In this document: piece by piece, positions 1 through 5,187 of the stretch
Numbering within the stretch: the stretch's first letter is position 1
Layout of the letters: each line of letters begins with the position of its first letter
Assembly (NCBI GenBank): GCA_947462865.1
Contig: CANHRW010000077.1
Coordinates: 1 to 8,660 of the forward strand
Length of the DNA stretch: 8,660 nt
Direction of reading: 5' to 3'
Source: Bacteroidota bacterium
GTDB taxonomy: Bacteria > Bacteroidota > Bacteroidia > UKL13-3
Position numbers and translations under genes: made by a program
The notes under the pieces: model-generated
Databases searched by the model: none
Seen by the model: the letters and a program-made list of their open reading frames with translations, nothing else
Told to the model about the DNA's origin: nothing

Positions 1-51
1 AAATTTGATACAGCTGTTTATGAAACATTGCGCGGTTTTTATAGGCATTAA
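1..51 (+). CDS. C-terminal tail of an unidentified upstream gene (partial)
   Basis: Reading frame 1 is open from the window edge and ends at TAA (49-51), giving the 16-residue tail KFDTAVYETLRGFYRH. It lies 35 bp before the DUF4199-like gene on the same strand, so it may belong to the same transcript. The fragment is too short to assign to a family, and it could also be a chance open frame. I do not name a function. Confidence 0.4.
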   Translation, partial: KFDTAVYETLRGFYRH

Positions 52-86
52 TTAGTATCATTGTTTGACAAATTTTTAAAACAGCA

Positions 87-614
87 ATGGAACAGCAAAC
101 AACAATCAGACAAGTCATTACCAAATTTGCCATCATTTATGCATTGGCAATGATTGGCTTTGCATTGGTTTCCTATATTTTAGAGCAACCAAACAATTGG
201 ATTTTAAACACCCTTTCAATAGCAGCCAATATTGCTATTTTATTTTTTGGTTTAAAGACCCGTAAAAATGAAATAGAATCAGGCAATTTAACATATGGCC
301 AAGGCGTAGGAACCGGTGTGGGTATTGTGGCCATTGGCGCCTTTATTTTAACTGTTTATACGCTCATATTCAATAATTTTATTGACCCAGAATACATGAA
401 TGCCATTATGCAAAAAACAAAAATAGATATGATGGAAAAAGGGATGTCTGATGAACAAATTGAAGGTGCAATGAAAATGACTGAAAAGTTCAAGAATCCT
501 ATTTTCAGTTCATTTATGACGTATTTTGGATCACTTTTTTTTGGTACTATTTTAACCCTGATTGTGGCTATTTTTACCAAGAATAATAAATCAAATAGCG
601 AGGTACATGCTTAA
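87..614 (+). CDS. DUF4199-like four-helix membrane protein
   Basis: The product is a 175-residue integral membrane protein of unknown function. Hydrophobic segments lie at about residues 12-32, 38-56, 74-97 and 140-163. A charged, methionine-rich loop (about 98-138, containing EKGMSDEQIEGAMK) sits between helices 3 and 4, and the tail is polar. The motif after helix 2 (KTRKNE..SGNLTYGQG) and the helix layout resemble DUF4199 proteins of Bacteroidota, which are often found beside a family 2 glycosyltransferase. That assignment is by recognition, not by search. The ATG at 87 has no Shine-Dalgarno but has A-rich sequence before it, normal in this phylum. Its stop overlaps the next start by 8 bp, suggesting coupled translation and a role tied to the glycosyltransferase. 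Biochemical function is unknown. Confidence 0.8.
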   Translation: MEQQTTIRQVITKFAIIYALAMIGFALVSYILEQPNNWILNTLSIAANIAILFFGLKTRKNEIESGNLTYGQGVGTGVGIVAIGAFILTVYTLIFNNFIDPEYMNAIMQKTKIDMMEKGMSDEQIEGAMKMTEKFKNPIFSSFMTYFGSLFFGTILTLIVAIFTKNNKSNSEVHA

Positions 615-1587
615 TTCTAACATTGATATTTCTGTTGTAATTCCGTTGTTTAATGAAGAAGAATCGCTTCCAGAGTTAATAGAATGGATTGAGCGTGTTA
701 TGTTAGCACACAATTATACCTACGAAATGCTCTTTATTGATGACGGAAGTACAGACCAGTCTTGGAAATTAATTGAAAGCCATCACCACAGAAATCCGTG
801 TATTAGAGGTATCAAGTTTAGGCGCAATTATGGAAAATCAGCAGCTTTAAATGTCGGTTTTCACGAAACATCCGGTAAAGTTATTATTACTATGGATGCG
901 GATATGCAAGACAGTCCAGATGAAATTCCTGCATTGTATAAAAAAATAACTGATGAAGGATTTGATTTGGTAAGTGGATGGAAGAAAAAAAGGTACGATC
1001 CAATTAGCAAAACCATTCCCACCAAGTTTTTCAATGCCGCAACAAGGTATATATCAGGCATACCACTCCATGATTTTAACTGTGGTTTAAAAGCTTACCG
1101 TTCAGATGTTGTAAAATCTATAGAGGTCTACAACGAAATGCACCGGTATATTCCAGTCATTGCAAAATGGGCAGGATTTAGAAAAATAGGAGAGCATGTT
1201 GTACAACACCGTGCCAGAAAATATGGCTCTACCAAATTTGGTGGAATATCCAGATTTATCAATGGTTTTTTAGACCTTTTAACCATCTTCTTTGTTTCAA
1301 AATTTGGCAAAAAACCAATGCACTTTTTTGGTGTTATGGGAACACTCATGTTCATGATTGGTTTTTCAAGTACACTATACATAGTCAGTGAAAAACTCTG
1401 GTTGGTATATACCGGAGACAATGTTGTCAGAAATATCACTGATCAGCCTTTATTTTATATATCATTGGTAGCTGTTGTAATTGGTGTACAGCTCTTTCTA
1501 GCCGGTTTTATTGGAGAAATGATTTCTCGCAATGCAACCGAAAGAAATGTATATGGCATTACCAAAAAATTAGGCATTGAAGGCTAA
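607..1587 (+). CDS. Family 2 glycosyltransferase, polyprenyl-phosphate (DPM1/GtrB-like), membrane anchored
   Basis: The predicted role is transfer of a sugar from a nucleotide donor to a lipid carrier phosphate at the inner face of the cytoplasmic membrane, for envelope glycans. The 326-residue product starts with a GT-A fold: SVVIPLFNEEESLPEL (9-24), the nucleotide-binding DDGSTD (45-50), the metal-binding DAD in MDADMQDSPDEI (96-107), HDFNCGLKAYR (155-165) and the HRARKYGSTKF signature (201-211). Two membrane helices follow at about 238-260 and 282-304, as in GtrB/ArnC-like enzymes. I chose the ATG at 607, because the upstream in-frame start at 562 adds 15 residues lying inside the previous gene that do not match the family. 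It overlaps the DUF4199-like gene by 8 bp and the next glycosyltransferase by 11 bp. The exact sugar and acceptor cannot be read from sequence. Confidence 0.92.
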   Translation: MLNSNIDISVVIPLFNEEESLPELIEWIERVMLAHNYTYEMLFIDDGSTDQSWKLIESHHHRNPCIRGIKFRRNYGKSAALNVGFHETSGKVIITMDADMQDSPDEIPALYKKITDEGFDLVSGWKKKRYDPISKTIPTKFFNAATRYISGIPLHDFNCGLKAYRSDVVKSIEVYNEMHRYIPVIAKWAGFRKIGEHVVQHRARKYGSTKFGGISRFINGFLDLLTIFFVSKFGKKPMHFFGVMGTLMFMIGFSSTLYIVSEKLWLVYTGDNVVRNITDQPLFYISLVAVVIGVQLFLAGFIGEMISRNATERNVYGITKKLGIEG

Positions 1588-2713
1588 AAAAATTTTGATA
1601 GTTGGCCCAGCATGGCCGCTTAGGGGAGGTTTGGCTACCTATAACGAACGTTTATGTAGGGAATTTATTTCACAAGGTTTTGAATGTGAAATTCAAAGTT
1701 TCAGTTTGCAGTACCCCCATTTTTTATTTCCTGGTAAAACGCAGTATTCCACTGATCCAAAACCATTAGATATTACCATTCATGCAAGCCTCAACTCAAT
1801 CAATCCATTCAATTGGTTCAGAGTTGCTCGGAAAATTAAAAAGGCAAATTTTGATTTAATTGTATTCCGCTATTGGATGAGTTTCATGGCCCCAGTATTT
1901 GGTACTTTAGCCCGTTTAATCAAGAGTCAAAACAACCAAGTAATTGCCATAGCCGACAACGTCATTTCTCACGAAAGAAAACCTTTTGAAAAGCAATTGG
2001 CACAATATTTCTTGAAAAGCTGTGATGCATTTTTAGCCATGTCAAAAGATGTGCAAGCGCAAGTTCAACAATTGCAGGCTGCAAAAAACTGTGTTTATGT
2101 GCCACATCCAATGTACGATATGTTTGGCGAAAAAATCAGCAAAGCCCAAGCACTGGAATTACTTGGGCTAGATCCTGCTTACAAGTATTGTTTGTTTTTT
2201 GGATTTATAAGAAAATACAAAGGCCTTCATCTATTACTAGATAGTTTTGCCCAGTTAGACAGGAAAGCACTAAAGCTAAAATTAATCATTGCAGGTGAAT
2301 TTTATGAAGATGCTAGCCCCTATCACCAACAAATTCAAGAATTGAACTTGGCTGATGATATCATATTCAAGTCAGACTTTATCCCTAATCACCAAGTAGG
2401 ACAGTATTTTTGTGCCAGTGATATAGTTGTACAAACCTATCTCACAGCTACACAAAGTGGGGTTACACAAATTGCTTATTTTTATGATATTCCTATGTTA
2501 GTTACAAATGTAGGTGGCTTGTCAGAATTGGTACCAGATAATTTAGTAGGCTTGGTTTGTGAGAAAAATCCCACTCAAATTGCGTCAAAATTGGAAAATT
2601 TCTTTCTCCAACAATTAGAACCTCAAATGAAACGGGCCATTCAGATAGAAAAAAAGCGCTTTACCTGGAATTACCTCAGCAGTGCCCTGTTGCAAATAGG
2701 AAACCTTCAATAG
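1577..2713 (+). CDS. GT-B glycosyltransferase (GT4-like), TTG start
   Basis: A 378-residue cytoplasmic or membrane-associated glycosyltransferase with the two-Rossmann GT-B layout. The N-terminal domain opens with KILIVGPAWPLRGGLATYNERL (about 5-26), where the RGG loop is typical of GT4 enzymes. The C-terminal donor-binding domain starts near 203 with CLFFGFIRKYKGLHLLLDSF and contains LIIAGEFYED (237-246). Its last core motif is SGVTQIAYFYDIPMLVTNVGGLSELV (294-319). The canonical E-x7-E pair is not evident; the sequence resembles the subgroup with SGV.Q.AY before the P..VGG motif. The frame is closed by TAG at 1571, and the only sensible start is TTG at 1577 (protein MKAKKILIVG). That places the start 11 bp inside the previous gene. 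Substrate is unknown; the pairing with a polyprenyl-phosphate glycosyltransferase suggests surface polysaccharide or glycolipid synthesis. Confidence 0.88.
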   Translation: MKAKKILIVGPAWPLRGGLATYNERLCREFISQGFECEIQSFSLQYPHFLFPGKTQYSTDPKPLDITIHASLNSINPFNWFRVARKIKKANFDLIVFRYWMSFMAPVFGTLARLIKSQNNQVIAIADNVISHERKPFEKQLAQYFLKSCDAFLAMSKDVQAQVQQLQAAKNCVYVPHPMYDMFGEKISKAQALELLGLDPAYKYCLFFGFIRKYKGLHLLLDSFAQLDRKALKLKLIIAGEFYEDASPYHQQIQELNLADDIIFKSDFIPNHQVGQYFCASDIVVQTYLTATQSGVTQIAYFYDIPMLVTNVGGLSELVPDNLVGLVCEKNPTQIASKLENFFLQQLEPQMKRAIQIEKKRFTWNYLSSALLQIGNLQ

Positions 2714-2716
2714 GTA

Positions 2717-2747
2717 TTTGCTTTTATCCTAACAAGCACTATATTTG
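2717..2747 (+). promoter_or_regulatory. Bacteroidota-type promoter for rpsU
   Basis: TTTG at 2717-2720 and TATATTTG at 2740-2747 match the -33 (TTTG/TTG) and -7 (TAnnTTTG) consensus of the primary sigma factor in this phylum, with a 19-bp spacer. Transcription should begin near 2751-2754, giving an rpsU leader of about 50 nt. It lies just after the stop of the glycosyltransferase, so rpsU is expressed independently of that block. Confidence 0.82.
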
Positions 2748-2749
2748 CA

Positions 2750-2776
2750 CTCCCTTAAAAATAAATGTTTAAGGAG
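2750..2776 (+). promoter_or_regulatory. Possible leader hairpin upstream of the rpsU ribosome binding site
   Basis: CTCCCTTAAA (2750-2759) is complementary to TTTAAGGAG (2768-2776) with one bulged C and an 8-nt loop. The right arm carries AAGGAG, a second Shine-Dalgarno-like element 15 nt upstream of the real one. If transcription starts near 2751-2754, part of the left arm may be lost. The structure is seen in the sequence; a regulatory role is inference. Confidence 0.4.
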
Positions 2777-2782
2777 ACTCAG

Positions 2783-2794
2783 AGAAAGGAGGTG
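2783..2794 (+). promoter_or_regulatory. Extended Shine-Dalgarno sequence of rpsU
   Basis: AGAAAGGAGGTG is complementary over 12 nt to a 16S rRNA tail ending CACCTCCTTTCT. The AGGAGGT core ends 8 nt before the ATG at 2802. No other start in this window has anything comparable, in line with the rarity of Shine-Dalgarno sequences in Bacteroidota. It fixes the rpsU start at 2802. In Flavobacterium, ribosomes lacking bS21 have been reported to translate rpsU mRNA preferentially through such a site, so autoregulation is likely. Confidence 0.9.
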
Positions 2795-2801
2795 CACAAA
2801 T

Positions 2802-2996
2802 ATGATCCAGATTAACGTAAAAGAAAATGAGTCTTTAGACAAAGCGCTAAAGAAATTCAAAAAGAAGTATGAGAAAACAGGAGTTGTTAAGGAATTACGT
2901 GCTAGACAACAGTTTGTTAAGCCATGTATCACTAAAAGACAACAAAAGATCCGTGCAGCTTACAAACTTTTCTTGCAACAACAAGCAAATAGCTAA
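2802..2996 (+). CDS. rpsU: 30S ribosomal protein bS21
   Basis: The 64-residue basic protein is a component of the small subunit platform near the 3' end of 16S rRNA and acts in translation initiation. The family pattern is clear: IQINVKENESLDKALKKFKKKYEKTGVVKELRARQQFVKP (2-41), followed by a lysine/arginine-rich helix (TKRQQKIRAAYK) and a short tail. Length is normal for Bacteroidota. The ATG at 2802 is set by the strong ribosome binding site 8 nt upstream; the frame could be opened further upstream, but that extension lies in the leader and does not match the family. The gene has its own promoter and terminator and is therefore monocistronic. In this phylum bS21 is thought to help hide the anti-Shine-Dalgarno sequence, which explains the unusual initiation site. 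Confidence 0.97.
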   Translation: MIQINVKENESLDKALKKFKKKYEKTGVVKELRARQQFVKPCITKRQQKIRAAYKLFLQQQANS

Positions 2997-3007
2997 TCAA
3001 ATAACTT

Positions 3008-3038
3008 AAAAAAATCGCGGTCTCCGCGATTTTTTTTT
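3008..3038 (+). terminator. Intrinsic terminator of rpsU
   Basis: A GC-rich core ATCGCGG (3014-3020) pairs with CCGCGAT (3024-3030) around the 3-nt loop TCT. It is flanked by an A run (3008-3014) and a T run (3030-3038). The structure begins 11 nt after the rpsU stop. The A and T runs on both sides could let it work in either direction, but no convergent gene is present. Confidence 0.93.
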
Positions 3039-3104
3039 GCTTTAAAAACATAGAATTTGCAGCTTTCATAGATTTTTTTTAAATTGAGAAGGATTACCTG
3101 CCAC

Positions 3105-3980
3105 ATGGAACTACAACCCGCAATCAGTCAATTTTTAGATCAACTTAAATTTGAGAAGAAGTTTTCTAAACACACACTCATTGCGTATCAAAACGATTTA
3201 AGTCAGTTTCATACTTATTTAAACAGTGAATATCAAATCTCAGACTTAGCACAAATCAAACATCTGTTTGTGCGTTCATGGATTGCTCAATTTTTAGAAA
3301 AAGACATGAGCCCAAGATCGGTCAATCGGAAATTGTCAACCCTAAAATCTTTTTTTAAGTATGCCATGAGGGAACATTGGATAAACCTTGACCCAATGGC
3401 AAAAATACAAGGTCCAAAAGTAGGGAAGAAGCTGCCTGTGTTCATAGAAGAAAAAAACATGCAGCATTTATTGGATGATGTGGATATGAATCCAGAAGAA
3501 GCGCTCATCATACAATTGTTTTATTTTACAGGCATACGCTTAGCCGAATTGATTTCGTTAAAAGTAAATGCAATTGATTTTTACCGTCATCAAATCAAAG
3601 TATTGGGTAAAAGAAACAAAGAAAGAATCATTCCAATTACTGCAGAATTGGCAACCACTATCAAAAACTATCTCGAAATAAAACAGATCAGCCAAGCAGC
3701 TGTACACCCACTATTCCTTACCGAGAAAGGAAAGCCGCTTTATCCAAGGTATGTTTACGACATTGTCAAAAGAAACCTAAACCTGGTGAGTACATTACAA
3801 AAAAGAAGTCCACATGTACTCAGACACACTTTTGCAACCCATTTATTAAATGCTGGTGCAGACCTTAATGCAATCAAAGAATTACTAGGTCATGCAAATT
3901 TGGCTGCAACTCAAGTGTATACCCACAACAGTATTGAACGTTTAAAGTCAGTATACAAAAACAAACACCCAAGAGCATAA
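3105..3980 (+). CDS. XerC/XerD-type tyrosine recombinase
   Basis: This 291-residue recombinase is of the size and layout of XerC/XerD, which resolve chromosome dimers at dif sites. The N-terminal SAM-like core-binding domain spans about 5-95 (LDQLKFEKKFSKHTLIAYQN..). The catalytic domain follows with all active-site residues visible: R145 (TGIRLAEL), K169 (VLGKRNKERIIP), H237 and R240 (PHVLRHTFATHLL), H263 (LLGHANLAATQVYTH) and the nucleophile Y272. I chose ATG 3105; an in-frame TTG at 3084 would add seven residues that do not look like the family, and the GAGAAGGA near 3086 may help ribosome binding. The position between rpsU and hpf is a conserved Bacteroidota arrangement, arguing for a core gene and not a mobile-element integrase. 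XerC versus XerD cannot be decided here. Confidence 0.92.
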   Translation: MELQPAISQFLDQLKFEKKFSKHTLIAYQNDLSQFHTYLNSEYQISDLAQIKHLFVRSWIAQFLEKDMSPRSVNRKLSTLKSFFKYAMREHWINLDPMAKIQGPKVGKKLPVFIEEKNMQHLLDDVDMNPEEALIIQLFYFTGIRLAELISLKVNAIDFYRHQIKVLGKRNKERIIPITAELATTIKNYLEIKQISQAAVHPLFLTEKGKPLYPRYVYDIVKRNLNLVSTLQKRSPHVLRHTFATHLLNAGADLNAIKELLGHANLAATQVYTHNSIERLKSVYKNKHPRA

Positions 3981-4006
3981 TTCATTCACCATTCAATTAT
4001 ATAGCC

Positions 4007-4306
4007 ATGCAAGTAGACATTCAATCCATCCATTTTAAAGCTGACAAAAAGCTCATTGAATTCATTTCACAAAAGGTTCAAAAAACAGAAACCTTCATTA
4101 GTAATGTAAGAAGTGCAGATGTTTATTTAAAATTAGAAGCCGATCAGGAAGGAGAAAATAAACTGGTTGAGATTAAGCTCAATTTAAATGGCAATCCTAT
4201 TTTTGCCAAAGAACATGCCGTGAGTTTTGAAACTGCCACAGATAAAGTTTTGGATAAACTGGTGGCTCAAGTGAAAAAAATAAAAGAAAAAAGTCAAGAA
4301 AAATAG
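4007..4306 (+). CDS. hpf: Ribosome hibernation promoting factor, short form (HPF/YfiA family)
   Basis: The 99-residue protein is predicted to bind the 30S decoding centre in stationary phase or stress and stop translation. It starts MQVDIQSIHFKADKKLIEFI and shows the family's beta-alpha-beta-beta-beta-alpha pattern: SADVYLKLEADQ, LVEIKLNLNGNPIFAKEHA, then the ETATDKVLDKLVAQVKKIKEK helix (about 75-96) ending in a basic tail. The dimerising C-terminal domain of long HPF is absent, so this is the short type. It begins 26 bp after the recombinase stop with no visible promoter between them and is probably cotranscribed with it. A large inverted repeat with a T run follows immediately. Confidence 0.92.
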   Translation: MQVDIQSIHFKADKKLIEFISQKVQKTETFISNVRSADVYLKLEADQEGENKLVEIKLNLNGNPIFAKEHAVSFETATDKVLDKLVAQVKKIKEKSQEK

Positions 4307-4311
4307 GTCAT

Positions 4312-4402
4312 GTACCAACAACAAACAGGTTTAAATTTTAATTTCAAGCGCTTTTTTTACCTGTTAATTAGCATTTTACCTGTTTGTTGTGTACTTTTTT
4401 TT
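4312..4402 (+). terminator. Large inverted repeat with T8 tail after hpf (terminator or attenuator-like)
   Basis: ACAACAAACAGGT (4318-4330) is the exact complement of ACCTGTTTGTTGT (4378-4390). Outside a 2-nt bulge, GTAC (4312-4315) pairs with GTAC (4391-4394), giving 17 bp in all. Eight T (4395-4402) follow directly, as expected for a rho-independent terminator of the hpf transcript. The loop is 47 nt, unusually long, and holds a competing partner: AACAGGT (4324-4330) can also pair with ACCTGTT (4359-4365). Terminator function is likely; switching is speculation. Confidence 0.6.
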
Positions 4403-4429
4403 GATAATCTAAGATTTCACTTATTTTTG
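4400..4429 (+). promoter_or_regulatory. Candidate promoter 1 for the tRNA-tuf operon
   Basis: TTTG at 4400-4403 and TATTTTTG at 4422-4429 fit the Bacteroidota consensus with an 18-bp spacer. The -33 element overlaps the T run of the preceding terminator-like repeat. A further TATTTTTG at 4465-4472 has no clear -33 element and is weaker. The rest of 4307-4620 holds no convincing gene. Confidence 0.6.
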
Positions 4430-4480
4430 CCACGCTGTTACGCTTCCAACGTCTTTAACAGAATTATTTTTGCTGTCCTA

Positions 4481-4510
4481 TTGCAATTATCCTGTAAAAC
4501 GCTACATTTG
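4481..4510 (+). promoter_or_regulatory. Candidate promoter 2 for the tRNA-tuf operon
   Basis: TTG at 4481-4483 and TACATTTG at 4503-4510 match the -33 and -7 consensus with exactly 19 bp between them, the same geometry as the rpsU promoter. Transcription should begin near 4514-4517, about 105 nt before the first tRNA. This is the best-placed promoter for the tRNA-Thr/Tyr/Gly/Thr-tuf unit. Confidence 0.75.
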
Positions 4511-4620
4511 CAGTCCTTTTTAGTTTAAAAGGCTAACAAAGTAGTTGTTCTTTGCAGATATTGATTTCGCTTTATCACCTTCAGTGGTGAATGGCCAGGC
4601 TTATGATATGAACAAAATTA

Positions 4621-4693
4621 GCCACTTTAGCTCAGCTGGTAGAGCAACTGATTTGTAATCAGTAGGTCGCTGGTTCGATTCCGGCAAGTGGCT
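4621..4693 (+). tRNA. tRNA-Thr(TGT)
   Basis: The 73-nt cloverleaf has the acceptor GCCACTT/AAGTGGC, a D arm TAGCTCAGCTGGTAGAGC, the anticodon stem ACTGA/TCAGT with loop TTTGTAA (anticodon TGT at 4654-4656, reading ACA) and the T loop TTCGATT. CCA is not encoded (CTA follows), so it must be added by nucleotidyltransferase. It is first in the tRNA cluster. Confidence 0.96.
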
Positions 4694-4755
4694 CTAATTA
4701 AAAGTTCGGCTTTGAGCAAATCAATATCTTGTTAAGACGTTGTTCTTTAATTTTC

Positions 4756-4838
4756 GGGGAGATACCAAAGCGGCCAACTGGGACGGACTGTAAATCCGTT
4801 GTCTTACGACTTCAAAGGTTCGAATCCTTTTCTCCCCA
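4756..4838 (+). tRNA. tRNA-Tyr(GTA)
   Basis: The 83-nt class II tRNA has the acceptor GGGGAGA/TCTCCCC with discriminator A. The anticodon stem is ACGGA/TCCGT with loop CTGTAAA (GTA at 4790-4792). It has the long variable arm expected for bacterial tRNA-Tyr (TGTC/GAC stem) and T arm AAAGG/CCTTT with loop TTCGAAT. CCA is not encoded. It lies 62 nt after tRNA-Thr(TGT). Confidence 0.96.
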
Positions 4839-4856
4839 CACAGGTACCAAGAAAAT

Positions 4857-4929
4857 GCGGGAGTAGCTCAGTTGGTAGAGCGACAGCCTTCCAAGCTGTA
4901 GGTCGCGGGTTCGAGCCTCGTCTCCCGCT
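4857..4929 (+). tRNA. tRNA-Gly(TCC)
   Basis: The 73-nt cloverleaf has the acceptor GCGGGAG/CTCCCGC, anticodon stem ACAGC/GCTGT with loop CTTCCAA (TCC at 4890-4892, reading GGA/GGG) and T loop TTCGAGC. Discriminator is T and CCA is not encoded. It begins 18 nt after tRNA-Tyr. Confidence 0.96.
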
Positions 4930-4933
4930 CATC

Positions 4934-4956
4934 CAATCAAAATAAAATTTTGATTG
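4934..4956 (+). repeat. Perfect 10-bp hairpin in the tRNA-Gly/tRNA-Thr spacer
   Basis: CAATCAAAAT (4934-4943) and ATTTTGATTG (4947-4956) are exact inverted copies around an AAA loop, starting 4 nt after tRNA-Gly. No T run follows, so it is unlikely to terminate transcription. A weaker hairpin, TACTC/GAGTA with a TTAG loop, lies at 4975-4988. A role in processing of the tRNA precursor is possible. Confidence 0.6.
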
Positions 4957-5006
4957 CAGCAATTTAAAATCAATTACTCTTAGGAGTAGGTAACTGTAAC
5001 CATTGC

Positions 5007-5042
5007 TAAGTTTTCAGTAAAAGAGATTTTACTGGAAACTTA
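5007..5042 (+). repeat. 16-bp hairpin with GAGA tetraloop abutting tRNA-Thr(GGT)
   Basis: TAAGTTTTCAGTAAAA (5007-5022) pairs with TTTTACTGGAAACTTA (5027-5042) over all 16 positions, with one U-G wobble in RNA. It is closed by the GNRA-type loop GAGA. The stem ends one nucleotide before the 5' end of the next tRNA. No T run follows. Such a helix could be an RNase III site or position RNase P, but this is inference. Confidence 0.7.
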
Positions 5043-5043
5043 A

Positions 5044-5115
<72 letters not shown>

Positions 5116-5152
5116 CGGAACCGAGAAATTGAATTTTAAGGTGTTGTTAAGA

Positions 5153-5187
5153 AACTAAATATTAAAAACTAAATAAAAACTAAAACT
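5153..5187 (+). promoter_or_regulatory. A-rich tuf leader with three AACTAAAW repeats
   Basis: AACTAAAT (5153-5160), AACTAAAT (5167-5174) and AACTAAAA (5178-5185) lie directly before the tuf ATG. There is no Shine-Dalgarno. A is present at -3, -6, -12 and -13, the positions reported to favour initiation in Flavobacterium. The leader is nearly free of G and should be unstructured, suiting high-level translation. Confidence 0.6.

Noticed and set aside
1128..1439. 103-codon reverse-strand open frame inside the GT2 gene
   Set aside because: It is a shadow of a clearly coding + strand gene with intact motifs; its composition and lack of recognisable domains argue against a real protein.
2745..2801. 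N-terminal extension of rpsU to an upstream alternative start
   Set aside because: It would overlap the -7 promoter element and the Shine-Dalgarno; the family N-terminus begins at ATG 2802.
3040..3104. Promoter for the recombinase gene (TAGAATTTG at 3051-3059)
   Set aside because: The -7-like element has one base too many and there is no TTG about 19 bp upstream, so I could not support it.
3105..3980. Recombinase as evidence of a prophage or integrative element
   Set aside because: The size and motifs are those of XerC/XerD, it sits among core translation genes, and no attachment repeats, phage or conjugation genes are near.
4310..4528. 72-codon open frame after hpf (protein begins MYQQQTGLNF)
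   Set aside because: It runs through the inverted repeat, its T8 tail and the promoters for the tRNA operon, is rich in F/L/C from T-rich DNA, and resembles no family I know.
4575..4590. Small hairpin TCACC/GGTGA upstream of tRNA-Thr(TGT)
   Set aside because: Only 5 bp with a 6-nt loop; such pairings are expected by chance in a region this long.
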